A program made the translations under genes and the position numbers. A DNA stretch of 64,000 nucleotides from contig CM060696.1 in assembly GCA_030686995.1 (NCBI GenBank), forward strand, positions 116,451,949 to 116,515,948, in the 5' to 3' direction. Positions within the stretch are counted from its first letter, which is position 1. Every line of letters starts with the position of its first letter. Under the pieces are notes generated by a model. That model had not been told where the DNA came from. It worked only from the letters and a program-made list of their open reading frames with translations, and did no database searches. Source of the stretch: Artemisia argyi (Eukaryota > Streptophyta > Magnoliopsida > Asterales > Asteraceae). Positions 44,646 to 57,942 of this stretch are shown one piece after another.

Positions 44646-47449
44646 AGCTTCTCTTAATCAGTTCTATTTCCTTCAAGTGTTTGCAGACTCTAGTTTAATT
44701 TTGAACATTATTTCAGTTTGTTGAATGCTGTGATTCGTTTCAAATGTTATAGCACCTGAGTAATATAATTCTACAATTTTGTTAAATGCTATATCTTCTC
44801 TTTGACAATTTTTAATGTTTGAATGCCCGTGATTTTATTTTCCTTTATTATTTGCTGAAATGAAAGCATGTATCATCATTTTTTGCATGAGCCATTTAAA
44901 GCATCATATGATGTTGAGCTTAGCTGGTACTGTTTTTCAGGAAAGCATGTACATCATATGGGCAATTGGTTGCTGTCTAGCTTTGCTTAGTTTCGAACTT
45001 GCTAAGTTGCTAGTCTTATGGACTTATGGTTTTGTTATATGTTCAATTTATGTAACAGTAGTTATCACTTATCTGTCTCATTTAGCTAATGATGCTCATA
45101 GTTTGCGTCTATCTTGTCTCTAATGAGTGCGTAATCCGTGGACAAACTGCAAAAATGCCACTGTACCAATTGTGAAAAAGAAAACATTTTAAATTCATCA
45201 TGGGTGCAGTTATGGCATGAAAGTATTTAGATTGAATGGCTTTCGGGTTTTTGTTTATTGTACTTCATTGAATGATGCATTCTGGCTCATTAGCCAGAGT
45301 AGCGTTAAACCACTGGTTATGACCAGTAGAACTGGAACAACCACTTATGATCTGAATTATTTCAATAGTTCAGCTGTGTTTGTTTCGACTCTTTTGGGAT
45401 GTTCGACTGTTTGCTGGGTGACTTGGATTTGTTGGGTCTTGTAGGTCAGTGGCAGATGATAAATGTACATGGGTGTTTTTATGCCCCTTTTACCAATCTT
45501 TTTTGTTTGTCGTTCCGTCTAGTAAATAAGCAACAGGTCTTGACTCCCTGTTTGTATGGTGTTATATTTGAGTGTTTGCGAACAATAATCCTAATAATCT
45601 TACCGAGTGAAAGATGTGAATTGCAAATTTATAAATTAATTTAAGTTATACAATTTGACGGTTACTTAGAGTTGGGACAAAGTGCGACTGTGCTAGTGCG
45701 TTGTATTTTGTCTCTTGGAGGACCAATTGAGCAAAGTTATCACTGGTGTTTGGCCTTGACGTTCAAGCACGACATCGCATGTTGCTGTTTGAAGAACTAA
45801 GAAGGCAATTTGTCCTCTTAACAAAACAAATAAACCAAATTTTGATTTACCAGACACTTGTTTGATAGGCGTATGAGTTGGTTGGCGGCGTATGAGTTGG
45901 TTGCAAGGCTGGCAGTTGTGCAGGCTTACACTTGTAACCTATGATCTGATGATGGGTCACAAATGAAGTTCATGTTGCACTTAAGACTTAAGAGTATTAA
46001 ATTGAGGCTCTCGATGATTGTGCATATGTAAGCTTTATTTGATCGACCACTAAAGAAATGTGCAGGTGAGTAGACCGTGGAATATGTGTCAATGGAGGTG
46101 TCTTGTTTATCTTTGATTGTGCATAAAAAGTACTAGTTTAACTAAATAGTAAATACTCATTTGCTTTAATTTAGATTTAAGTCACTAAACGTTCCTCACT
46201 ATGCCTAAATTCACTGAATAGCTACATGCCTAAGTGGATGGATTTTAGTGTTCGAGTTGGTTCTTTTAAAAACAAGTTCGTTACGACATCAAATGAACAT
46301 AGATGAAGCGATATAAATTGAACAAACATAAAACATTTAAAACATCTAAAATACTCACTTTATTTCAAACTATTGTCTGTATGTTTATTTCGGTGTGTTA
46401 AAAAATACTAGTAATCGTTTACTTCTAAATTCCAACGTATAAAAAAAAACTTTATGAAAGTAAGATAAAACTTTATTGGTGCAAAAGTGTAATGATGGTA
46501 CTTTGTAACTCGTGTTACAAAAATTAGCAGTGATTTTGAATAGTTTTGAGACGGTATAAGTATTTGTTTTGGCGAATGGTCATTTTCACTCCATTTTGTT
46601 ATACAAAATGAATTATGAGATGTTCACCAACATAAATAAACAAACATTTCCTCATTCGTGTTCTTTCGGTATCAACATAATCGAACTTTCGGCTACACGG
46701 TTCCCGCAATGTTGACTAAACTTTTGGTTCGTCTACATATCACAAAATAACTAAAGATTCATCATTAGAATAAAATCAAATAAATTCCACATAATTTTAT
46801 TTTTTTATTATTTTTTATTTCTTTCTTTCCTTCTCTCCAAAAAGATTTAAATTAACGGAGAAATCTTAACTTTGTACATTCATTAGTGTCGACCGACTCT
46901 TCTCAAAAGATCAACCACAAGCAATGTTCAATTGTTCCCTACAAATCAGAGAGAGTACGTTGAACATACATATTTCTTCAAAAACCATCCATTTCCGGCC
47001 CACAAATAAATTTGCTCCGGGAGAATAGGCGCTCGGCCGCTCGCTCCAGAGTTGCTTTTTTAACTCGCTGTACTATTGAAACTAGCTAGGTCATTGTATT
47101 ATCGAAATTTGCTAAGTCGTTATTCTATCGAAATTTGCTTCGTGAACCAATAGGCTCTTATAAAACAATCATTTCAATAACGCTTTACATCATATTAAAT
47201 ATTAATCAAGTACCCTTTTATAAGTGTCCAAATATGTATCATGTCATCCAACTGGTCACTTTACAAGTCATTTTTATAGGTAAAGAATTTAAATCTCGCT
47301 AGATTTGTATATATGAGAGTGGCAAGTGAGGAGTAAAAAACGGACCCAAATTAACTCGGTGAGGACACGTACATCTGCGTCAAAAAGGTTCTCCTCCTTA
47401 TATAACCAGAACAGGAAAACTTCATCCATTTAATGCACTTTAAAAAAAA
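44646..47449. other. No supported gene downstream of eS10
   Basis: ORFs at 44860-45644 are short, hydrophobic and without recognisable domains. The sequence after the eS10 stop to about 44850 is probably its 3' UTR (T-rich). From 46150 to 47450 I see only AT-rich, repeat-like DNA. Confidence 0.5.
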
Positions 47450-48010
47450 CTAGTTGGACACCCGCACAAAGCGGCGGAAAAAAATAGTTATATTATAAAT
47501 ATAGTGAATGAATTGCTAAACCAAACTCTCCCACAATTTCGTACCCGCTTAGTCAATTCGTTACACAACATTCCGAAACTGTATATGTGTTTATTTGGGT
47601 TTCTCGTAACTTTCCCGTGACATCATTATTCCTGCATGTATAAAAACCCTCACAATTTTTACCCATCAAACACTTCCCCCAAAAGTTATAATTTTGACAA
47701 ATTAAGTTTGTATTGATTCAAATAAATGTTAAAGTTGTAAAAATTTGAATAAAAATAAACTCATTAAAAATGTAAAAACTAAAAACTCATAAAAATATAT
47801 TAAAATGGATGTTGAATTAAAGAACACAAAATTTTAAAAAATATAAAGAAATTAGATCACTAAAAAAATAAATAGATAAAAAAACATTTCAATTTAAAAA
47901 TAAAGGTGATTTTTTAGTAAAGAAGTGACACATGTCACTCCATAATTAAAACTCCTTAACTTAATTTTTGGTGGAGCTCACAACTTAAATGTTTTATATA
48001 TCAGTATAGA
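47450..48010 (-). mobile_element. Non-autonomous Helitron
   Basis: On the minus strand the element starts TCTATACTGATATATAAAAC after an A and ends CCGCCGCTTTGTGCGGGTG then TCCAACTAG before a T. These are the Helitron hallmarks: TC at the 5' end, a GC-rich hairpin (CCGC/GCGG) about 10 bp before a CTRR 3' end, insertion between A and T, and no target duplication. It is 561 bp, AT-rich and encodes nothing. Confidence 0.75.
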
Positions 48011-48266
48011 TAATTGCTACGGGGTATATAATACAAAGATTTTACTATTTATAGCTTTAATATGTTTAAAAATTAAAAACATGCAATAAAGATGATACTT
48101 GTAGTTTTACTTTAAACTTGAAACCATGTAAAACAGAATTTCATAAATGTCACTAATGTTTAGCATTTTCCAAAAAGTTTGAAACTAATAAAACGGGCGC
48201 CCCAAAAACACACCAAACTCGTAGCTACCCTTGAGAGTCACAATTCCGATCAGCATCCACCTATCA

Positions 48267-51200
48267 ATGACTAATGCAACTCTGCATGTCGTCATTAAAT
48301 CATCTTCAACTTTTCTTTCTAAAGCCGTTATGATGATTGCAGTTGTGTTGTTATTAGTTGTAGCAATGACGACGATGGCTCAGACTTCGTTTGCTTACGA
48401 TGATCGAGTTTACTCCATACAAGTTGTTAATGACTTCCCTCATGATCCTTCTGCTTTCACTGAGGTCTTTTTTATTTATATATTTATGTTTTGTTTCGGT
48501 TGATTATTGTCAGTCATGATTTTATTACATGTATCTGGATGTCAAAAATATTTGCATTAATATTAACGGAAATTTTATAACAAATAATGTAACACAAATA
48601 TACAAAAAGTACGTGTGGGGTGCCAGAAAGTTATGATTGAGGGTCAAACTTTGATAATTTTTAGAAAAACGTTACAAATCTGTTCGTTAGGGGTGCAAAT
48701 TACGAAAATAGCCAGATATTTTAAAAAATTTACACTACAATTCTTTTCGCTAGCCGCCTCCTGCCTTCGCCTCTCGGGGTATCCGCTCGGTAGGGGTGTA
48801 AACCAGTCGAACATTGGAAGGACTCTACTTGACTCAACAATATTATGTTCGGCTTAACTTGGCTCGAGAAAGATTTGAATTCGTGACTCGAAATGCTCAA
48901 TACATTCATAATTAAATATTTATACTTGGTGTATTAACCCTTTAAATATAACTAGCAGGGTACCCGCGCAATGTGGCGGCGGGTACCCTGTGACTAAATT
49001 TTATGGCCAACAAATGACTAAATTTTATGGCAGTGTCGTTACGGCTTTTGGGTCGGCATAATAAGCCTTACGCATCGGGAAACCCGGACTGACTAAGACT
49101 CTATTACTACACTTGGCCTTATTGATGTTGTTTTAGATGTGTGTGAGAGAGATATGAAATGATTTGTGTGTATTTGTATAGTGGACGCGGTTATATGTTT
49201 TTAATAATTGATAATAATGATTTTTAGCAGTTATACGTTTTTATTACTGGGCTGTAAATGATTTGAAAAATATATTTAATTGAATGGAAACATCTGCATT
49301 TGAATTTTAATAATAGGATGTATTAAATTTTAAGCCTTCCTTTTATAGTTAGTGTGCAGGCTTATCTTTTTAAAACTTCCTTTTTAGGAATGGCCTAAAT
49401 GCATTATAATGTAGTTAAGATTAAAAAACATATACTCCATATCACTTAAAAGCTCGATAGTAACTCGAGTCGAGCCTATGAAAGCACGAGCTCGAACGAG
49501 CGCAACAATAGCTCAGCTGGTTTACACAACTATCCACTAATTTTTTTGCTTGATATCATAGGTTTAAATTTTTGATGAGATAAATATGTAGACTAGTTAA
49601 TCTTTTTGACAAGAAATCATTCTATGTTGTCATAAACCAGTTATTATAGTCGATTTTTCGGTTATAACTTGAACTTATGTCACTATTTACGAGCGAAAAA
49701 GTGGTGGACACCCTACCTTAAGCAAATTTGGTACTTAATGAACATTTGAGTCAAGTAACGGGCATGTGATAAGCGTTTTATATAAAAGGTTCGGTTTGTT
49801 GCAGGGGCTTTTATATGAAGGGAACAACACTTTATTCGAGTCAACCGGACTTAATGGACAGGTAAGTATCCCTCCCTCTACAATGTGTATTCTGCTCTCG
49901 TAAATGCATACATAAAACATTAATATATGATAATTTTTACGTTATCCATCAATAGTTTTGCATCATAATAACGTTATGTGGTGTTACCTTTGTTTATTGA
50001 CTGAACACTTTTTTTATATAGTCATCAGTTCGCAAAGTGAATCTTCAGACTGCAAAGGTACATGCTTATTATTATCTAAATATCAGCATTTCCCAAGCAA
50101 TTACTAGTACTTTTTAGTTTTTAAGTATCTATACACTCTTTGAGCTCTTTTACTTTGTATATCGATAGACATAATTAGAGTGAACGTTATATCTTTTAAA
50201 CTAGGCTTTTATATTTGACTTATCTGTCTAATAAAGGCTAGAAATATACTGCTATGGCATTTGAATCTTGATGTTGGTACTGCTTTATTTTTAACAGATA
50301 GAAGCCCTGCATAAAATGAATGATTCTGAATTTGGGGAGGGTTTGACTCTTTTGGGTGACAGGTCAGTTTACAACTTCTTGTTTTACCGTTTGAATATGC
50401 TATCTGTGCTAATGAGTCTGTTAACAGATTGAGTACCATCGAGGCTTTGAACATCTTATCTTTGTTTAATAGTAGTCCAACATTTGATAATCTATGAATC
50501 ATTCTAGTGGTTTATTTCAGTAACATCTATTAGCATACTTGCGTATGAATGTTTATGATTTACAACATTAGCTTTAAGCCATCAATCATCAAGTAATATG
50601 TATGGTTTGTGCTATGTTAGATTATCTTGGTATGAAGTCAAAATAGTTAATGTACTATCTGCACATACAGTATATTTCCATCATGATTGGGCGCTCATCT
50701 ATCTTTATTGACACGTTCTTGATAGAAATTTTGTATGGCTAATGTAGAACTATATCTGTTTCTGTAGGTTGTATCAACTAACTTTTATGCAAAAAACAGG
50801 TTTCGTATATGACAAACATAATCTAAGCAAAGTAAGTATTTCTCCTGTATCGATAAACCATTCGTGTTTCATTTGATGCTACCTTAATAAATGCTTTCTT
50901 TTCAGTGCTAAATTATAAATGTTACCAAATGCTGCAGTTTGATACATTTACTCATTATATGAACGATGGCTGGGGATTTGCAACTGATGGAAAAGTATTG
51001 TTTGGAAGTGATGGATCCTCATCCCTTTATCAAATTGACCCTCAAACGATGAAAGGTTTGCATCACTAAATTGCTGTTTTAATAGTTTCTTAGACCCTGT
51101 TTAGTGTTTGGTCATTGTGATGACTTTGTATCATTGTTCTGTTGTGTTGTGTAGTTATAGCAGAGAAAGTTATTAAATATAAGGATCATGAAGTACATAA

Positions 51201-53445
51201 TCTCAACGAATTAGAGTACATAAACAATGAAGTTTGGGCAAACATTTGGTTGGTATGTTTCTCTGCACCAACACTTGTTTACTTGAGTTTGTTCTGATGT
51301 TTTATCGTCTTAATCTGACCCAATGCCCATTATCTATATTTTGAACAAGTAATTGTGAAAGGTGATTTGTACACAACCAAATCGACTTGTACACGATAAG
51401 AGAAAATGAAAAAAGTGAGGGTACTATTATTAAAATCAAAATACTTGTTGTGGGCAAATACATTTCGGTTGAGTACAAATCCCTTTCTAATTATAATTTT
51501 GTGACTTGCTACATTTGGAAAGAAGAAATGTACATATTGTAACAAATATAAGATTGTTCATGATCTCTTCAAAAGACTAATTTATCTTTTAACTGAGAAT
51601 AAACATACAGAACAAACAAGCGAGCTCAAGCCACAGTAACAAGTCTCCTATTTACCTAAATTTCTAGGTGCAGTTTATTATGATGGGTTAACATTTTCAT
51701 TTTCTGGGTCCCATGTAAATGGAGTTAACACAACCATGAACCAAGTACATGATTTCCAGTACAACTTGCCATCCTTAATTACATTTTAAGTTTAAACGTT
51801 CTTACTTCACAGAGTGACTGCATAGTTAGAATCTCACCAACAGATGGAAATGTGACGGGATGGATTCTCCTCCCTGAATTACGGTAATGCTTGCTCTTGC
51901 TTATCTCCCGGTTGTGCATTTAGTGTTTCTTTTTCGGTTTAGCTGACCATTACATTTATTCTCATTTTTTAGAAAAGGACTGATAGACGCTGGCTACAAT
52001 GTAAGTATATGTTCGTGAACTAGTTTCCACTTTATTTTATCTAGAGGTGGCATTTTTTAACCCATTTACTTACCATTTGGTTTATTCGGGTTATGAGCCA
52101 ATCTTATATCTCTGACGGGTTAGAATGGTTAGATAAAAATAGCTTAAAATGGATCAAATGGGTCGACCTCGTCCCATGTGACATACACACAGTAGCTATT
52201 TATCTTTTAAAAAATGACTGTTCGAGTAATTTAACTTTTGTATTCCTATGTGAACACATACAGTAGCCATCTATATAAGAATTAGAAGTTCTGAACAAAA
52301 AGTGCTTCTCATCAACCCAACCCGACCTCATTCTTTTTTACCCATTACCCAATCTACTCGTTTTCCACCTCTCTCATTCGACCACTCTAGAAGATTTTGT
52401 TAACTAAACTTTCTATTTCATTTTTACTCATTAAATATTTCGTGTTGCAGATTGATGTCTTGAATGGAATAGCATGGGATGCTGATAACAAAAGAATATT
52501 TGGTTAGTTTTTGCCATTTCACGTGCGCATTGAGCTGTATATTTGTACTGTATGTGTATGCATAACCTCATGGCCCTTTTGATATAAATTAAAATGAGCA
52601 GGAGTAGTCCTCCAATGTAGTTTTAAGGGTTGTTTGGATGTGGATAGAGGTAGAAATGAGACGGTCATGCGGGTTCCGTTACATGATAAAAATAGGCTCA
52701 GGTAAAAATGGGTACATTTTGGTAAGGAGCAGAATAGGACGGTTCAGGAAGGGTTGACTTGAAACTAGGATTTTGACGGAAGGATGGATTGATTTTTCTT
52801 GAACTACAGTTTATTATAGTTATTGAGTTTGTCAAATACGATTAGGGAGATCATGTAATTTCGAATTTATGAAGCTTTTAATGCAATTATTCCGACTTCG
52901 AGAATAAGAAAAATTAAAATTATTTAAAATTTTCACTTCAAGTATTAAGATAATTTCACTTACTCTCAAAAATCAGTTTTTTGACGTCATTTTTTTTTAA
53001 ATTATTATTATTTCTGATCTATATATAGCCAGAATGATAACTAGAAACAGTTTGATATACACTACTAACCCGAGTCGCAAATATTGGTTTTGCAGCAAAG
53101 CGAAATACCCATAACAGTATAGAAATGTGGTTAGCTATATGAACATTTGTCATATGCTACTCAATTTATGCAGTGTCTGTATTACCATTTATTTCTTCTA
53201 CAAATATTTTGATGCAAGATGTGTAAAAAGATATATAATTTTCCTATTTGGAATCACTTCTGATAAAGTGTTATGTATTTATATCTACTACTGAGAAAAT
53301 TTGCTCTTTTTTTTCTGCAGTGACTGGAAAATTATGGCCAAAGCTCTATGAGATAAAGCTGCATCCACGAAGGAAACCTTTGCGGTCTTCCATTGAAAAA
53401 CTGTGCTTGAGCAGTCCTGTTGTATTGCTAAGTCGTGAAGTATGA
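48267..53445 (+). CDS. QCT: Plant-type glutaminyl-peptide cyclotransferase
   Basis: Eleven exons give 303 codons: 48267-48464, 49805-49861, 50022-50057, 50298-50362, 50768-50831, 50938-51055, 51155-51252, 51813-51883, 51973-52000, 52451-52502, 53321-53445. Phases are consistent and all introns are GT/AG. I start at the ATG at 48267. An N-terminal hydrophobic helix (AVMMIAVVLLLVVAMTTMAQ) fits a signal anchor of the secretory pathway. The rest forms the five-bladed propeller of plant/bacterial glutaminyl cyclases: VVNDFPHDPSAFTEGLLYEG, STGLNGQSSVRKV, GWGFATDGKVLFGSDGSSSL, NELEYINNEVWANIW, GWILLPELR, DVLNGIAWDADNKRIFVTGK and LWPKLYEI. The enzyme makes N-terminal pyroglutamate on secreted proteins. 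Intron 1 holds a MITE-like insert. Confidence 0.93.
48793..49527. mobile_element. MITE-like element in QCT intron 1 with a nested Helitron end
   Basis: GTGTAAACCAGTCG (48796) and its inverted partner CTGGTTTACAC (49517-49527) bound a segment with GAGCTCGA/CTCGAG-rich arms, a common Asteraceae repeat. Inside, CTAG at 48952 followed by a perfect 12-bp stem CAGGGTACCCGC/GCGGGTACCCTG (48956-48990) looks like a Helitron 3' end on the minus strand. Outer target duplications were not evident. Confidence 0.5.
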
Positions 53446-54058
53446 ATATATAGATGAAAAACGCGATCTGTATATCATATGGTGTTACTTCAAGTTATTA
53501 ACAAATAAACGTATAATTATATCCAAAATGTTCAGATGAACACAATCTTTAGTTTTCTTCCCAACCTCTTGTACACCCATTAAGATCAGTTTGAAAAGAT
53601 TCATTAATATATGCTTGATCAAGTAAGCATAGATTCAATAATACTATACATGGCAATGACGATCTTAAATTTGGAATATAGTTGTTAAAGTCGTACAAGT
53701 CAAGTGAAACTACACCTAAAACAAGGCAGCTTGGTAGAATTTGTGATTACAAATTTGGGTGACAGTTGACTCGCAGGTTACTCATAACCAGCGATCTAGT
53801 CATGGAGGTTAGCAGTGGATACCTCTCCAAATTCCAATTGATTATCTGTAATCACAGTTGGTGCTAATCCAAGAATGAAGGTGACATGGTCTAAAGTAAG
53901 AGACAAATTTTATAGGCAAACTTGATGGTTGGGGTTGAAAATGTCCATCATTAGGGGGATGTTGGTTCTCATTAATGCAGCTTTAAATAGCCTTCCCACA
54001 AATTATATATCTGCTCTCTTAGCCCGCGAAATGCGTCACTAAGAAACTGAAATAATGT
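53446..54058. other. 3' flank of QCT
   Basis: Probable 3' UTR (AACAAATAAACG near 53500) then AT-rich DNA. No further gene. Confidence 0.4.
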
Positions 54059-54066
54059 GAATGGAA

Positions 54067-54214
54067 CCAAAGGGCTTGTGTCACAATGGTACCTCATGTG
54101 TGAGAATATTTCTTAACCAAATGGTTGTGGGTTCAAGTCCTGCTTAGGACTTTGTGAGATTGATTTGTTGTGAAAATATTGTGACATGGTTAGTTGCCTT
54201 TCCAAAAAAAAGAA
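54067..54214 (+). mobile_element. tRNA-derived SINE
   Basis: The segment GGGCTTGTGTCACAATGGTA resembles a pol III box A region, and GGGTTCAAGTCCTGCTT about 60 bp later fits box B. The tail is TTGCCTTTCC followed by a short A run, similar to the Au SINE end. GAATGGAA flanks it on both sides (54059-54066, 54215-54222), a plausible target duplication. Confidence 0.7.
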
Positions 54215-54463
54215 GAATGGAATTTCTTTCTGGTGGAAGTTGCAATAGATGAAAAATGGCTCTTATAGCTTGGTCGAAGGTGTATTTGCAAAAGCAAGAA
54301 TGTAGCTTGGTTTTTTCTATTCGGTTCAACTGATTACTAGTATGTCTATTACATGTATTTGTTATTTTAGCTGGTTACAAATTAAGTATATGTGCTTGCA
54401 TTTCATTCTACGTAGAGATGAAAATATGAGGCTACTTTTCTACTCACCCAATATACTGTTTCA

Positions 54464-54905
54464 GGTTGATGTCTTGAATGGAATAGCATGTGATATGCTG
54501 ATAACAACCGACTTTCTGGTTAGCCACTTCTATGTATAACATGCGCATTGTGAGTAATATCCTTTAAATTTAGTGTGGTACTATTGCATGTTATCCGTGT
54601 ATTCTCACACCTGCTCAACTTTCATTAGAGGTAAATACCCACTACATTACAATATGGTAATATGTTCAGACTGTAACAGCTTGCCATTTCTTTCTGCTGC
54701 AAATATTTTGAAGACAAATGCATAGTTTTTATTTAGGAACATTTTTTACATAACATCTAAATCAACTACTTGTGAAATTTGTTTTTGCTGCGGTGGTCGA
54801 AAATTTCTGGCCAAAGCTCTATGATATAACTGCATTTAGAAAGCGAGACTTTGTGTTATTCCACTGAAAATTGTGGTTTCTTGGTCCTGCAGCTGATTTG
54901 GTCAG
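54464..54905 (+). pseudogene. Decayed copy of the last two QCT exons
   Basis: TTGATGTCTTGAATGGAATA at 54465 repeats exon 10 almost exactly, then carries an insertion (TGATATGCTGATAACAACC) that shifts frame. A second block from about 54791 matches exon 11 (TTTCTGGCCAAAGCTCTATG), again with small indels. The intron between is about 270 bp instead of 818 bp. It is a partial tandem duplication without coding potential. Confidence 0.85.
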
Positions 54906-55677
54906 GTCATAAGCTATGAAATGTAGATGATGCATCAGGAAGATCGTGTGCATCTTACGATGGTGGTGGTACTAATTTACCTATTTTTAGATCCCAAATG
55001 GTTCAAATTGTTCTCTCAAACCGTAATATGACAACCAATTTGATTATAAAGAAAATCATGCATTCTATTACCAAAACATTATGATTGAACATGTGTAAGA
55101 ATCTAGAGGACCTTGTGTAAGCACAGATAAGGTGGCATGGACAAATTATGCTGAATGGGCAAACCAAGGAGCTGCGTGACCCAGGAGGCTAGCATGGCCC
55201 GTGCATGCAGCTGGTTCATCTAAAACAACACTTTAGATCAAGATAATGCATCAAGTCTTCGCGTATAGACCACTGTCACCCACGATCTTGTAATTGGCTA
55301 ATTTAACTGCATGCTGATGTCTGATACAGTAGACGACACGTCATAGAAAAAGTCACCAGATAACAAATGTTTGATCATCGAATACATAGTAATAATCTTT
55401 TCAACTCATCGCACTTTGCTCCATCCCGTTATCTTCCCTGATTTTCAGTTACTAGCTTGATTATCATTTTCGGGAGTTACTAACCCGAATAGAATTATAA
55501 ATTTACAAAGATACAACAGCCATTATTATAATTTTTACTAAAACTTAAGATCCAGTCTGTTGAGTTCGATTTAGTTTTACAGTCTAACTAATCTACGAAT
55601 AAGATCAAAATCCCTAAGATAACTCAAAAACTCATTAATATATTTTTTATAACTCAGAACAAAATGCATGCTGTAAC
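54906..55677. other. Spacer between the convergent QCT and polygalacturonase genes
   Basis: AT-rich unique-looking DNA; the two genes are convergent here. No ORF or repeat of note. Confidence 0.4.
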
Positions 55678-57244
55678 TTAGACAAAAAGTTTCAAGAACT
55701 GGTTTTTAGTAGTAAAAGAACAAGTATGCAGTTGAACTGTATCGATCGGGATCAGATCCTTCGGATACTCGCACTCTATCGACCCTTCATCGACTAAATT
55801 ACTACACGTCTTTGGTGTCACATTATGTGAGACACCGGCTATATCCGTGCAATTCCATTGCAATTTTTTCGGTTTATCACTCAACCCGATAGTAACATTT
55901 GTAAGACAAAATCCCGTGAACCAATCGCCATCAATCCCACCCATATTCCCAGCCATTGTAACATTTTGAGCCACCACATTCCTATAATGGATGTGGTCAA
56001 CCTTGGGGAGTGCTTTCGGGTCCCAACCTGGGTCTGGGTGCTGCCCGTATGACCCCGTGGTCCAAAAAACATATTTCATTGTTTGCAGGTTCATTCCATC
56101 TACGAATATGTCTGTAACATAGCCTCCCCTTCCTGGGGCCGTTTTAATTCTGATTGCGGATTCGGTGTTGATAGCTGTGAGATCTTCAGCTCTAACGTTT
56201 GTTATGCCACCCGACATTTCACTTCCGAGTGCAACCAGTGCACTGTCTGGGGAAATACAAGTTACTCTCCGTAAGATCACTTGTTCCGTTGGCATCCCGA
56301 AACTTATCCCGTATTGATCCCATCCACTTTTCACTGCTACACAATCGTCTCCAGATACGATGAAAACATCTTGGATTTTTACATTTTTGCAAGAATCTGT
56401 GAAACAATATCCAGATTTAATTTTATGGATTAATGGATTATTAAAAACTGAATATGAGATTAGTTTATAGAAATGTAAACCTGGATTGATTCCATCAGTA
56501 TTAGGAGAATCAACGGGTGCGGTAATGGTTAGATCTTGCATTATTATATCACTGCAAAGACATACAAAGTTGCATTAGATATTATGTTAAAGGATCTTAA
56601 ACAATATATAGTATTATTATGCAGTGCCTCTTGATTGATGGACCAACCTGCTATAAACTGGATGGACAAACCATGAAGGCGAGTTGATCAAAGTGAGATT
56701 TGATATTTGAATTTGGCTTGAGTACATTAGCTCTATCATGTAGGGTCTTGTGTTAGCTAATTTTCCTTGGTGAAACTTATCCCACCATGACGAACCTTGG
56801 CCGTCAATGGTGCCATTATCACCTTTAACAACAAAAAAAGTGTTACAACAGATTAATACCGAGTACTAAAGCACCAGCAGCAGGCGGATCCAATATTTAT
56901 CATGTGAATTCTATTTTTACAGTCAATCTTACAATTTACATGATCCAATTATTTTGAATTTTGGATGTAACATTTAATAGTTGTGATGGAAAATATACCT
57001 GTAATAACAACATCAGTAAGGTGAGATCCACCTATTAGACTACTGAACCGTCCTCCAGGTCCATCTCTTCCATGACCATACGAAGGCAATGGTTCTATGA
57101 GTGGATACTCTCCCTCGTCCTACGCAAAAAATAAATAAATAGGCAGAATTGCATATATGATTAAATGTCTTCTTATAACGTTATGATACACAGATTAACA
57201 TATAAGAAATTTTAATGGTGCATAAAATAAGCTTTTTGGATAAA

Positions 57245-57301
<57 letters not shown>

Positions 57302-57897
57302 TAATAACAACTAGAAAGCAGTTTGAAATTACTTATTCTGAACTGATTATCATAGAAAGCAAAGCAGTTTCGATAAGAAATCTAAAAAAATATAAATTGG
57401 ACGATTTTATCTTGCAACCATTGAATTCATGTGTATCATACCTGAGAGGCAAGAATAACAGCACCATATTGGATGAACAAGGTAAAATGACTAGTGAGGT
57501 TAAAGCTACCAGTGAGCCATTTTCCTGGGGGTACGATAAGCTGTGCTCCGCCATCATCTGCAAACTGACTGAGATTCTGAACCGCCGCTTGGAAAGCCGC
57601 TGTGTTTGACGTTGTTCCATCACCGTTACCACCAAAATCTGTCAAAAAAGCCGTATGTTTTCTGCAGTTGATTGCAGGGTAGCTTACGTTAGAAACCTCC
57701 AACACATGCCTTCGGCTTTCAATGATTGAAAGGTTTATCAAACCAAGCAACAAAAAACTAGCAACCAAATTCTACAAACAAAAAGTCAAATTATTAGTAG
57801 AAGTAAGAACAATATGATACAAAAATTGAACACAAAAAAATTGTAAAAAAAAGTAGATACATACAGTAAAAGTTTTGGATGGTTGATAGAAAGCCAT
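55678..57897 (-). CDS. GH28 polygalacturonase-like secreted enzyme
   Basis: Six exons on the minus strand give 482 codons: 57865-57897, 57442-57771, 56999-57119, 56648-56822, 56481-56551 and 55678-56396. A signal peptide (LVASFLLLGLINLSI) follows a short basic start. GH28 features: TDFGGNGDGTTSNTAAFQAA, IDGQGSSWW, DSPNTDGINP (Asp near 239), VSGDDCVAVKSG (GDD 259-261), and RIKTAPGRGG (RIKT 326-329). The GHG motif of classical endo-enzymes is replaced by ALGSEMSGG, as in the 'probable polygalacturonase' clade, so the exact activity is uncertain. Length fits the family. Intron 5 (56397-56480) is 84 nt, a multiple of three, and has no stop, so its retention would add 28 residues. Intron 2 holds a long poly(T). 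Confidence 0.93.
57250..57300. repeat. Poly(T) tract in polygalacturonase intron 2
   Basis: About 51 consecutive thymines on plus, therefore poly(A) in the gene's sense strand; possibly the scar of a retroposed tail. Confidence 0.95.
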
Positions 57898-57933
57898 TGT
57901 TGGTTTATGATCAAAATAGAGTAACAGGCATGA

Positions 57934-57942
57934 GATTTATAG
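57934..57942 (-). promoter_or_regulatory. TATA box of the polygalacturonase gene
   Basis: Minus-strand CTATAAATC lies about 40 bp before the ATG at 57897, a short but usual spacing if the leader is brief. Confidence 0.5.

Noticed and set aside
44860..45644. Three hydrophobic ORFs downstream of eS10
   Set aside because: No start context, exon structure or recognisable domain; probably chance frames in T-rich DNA.
56481..56541. Start of the polygalacturonase frame at 56541 as an independent 287-aa gene
   Set aside because: The ATG is internal; upstream exons join in phase with GT/AG sites and supply the signal peptide and the missing N-terminal half, and the 84-nt intron interrupts this frame.
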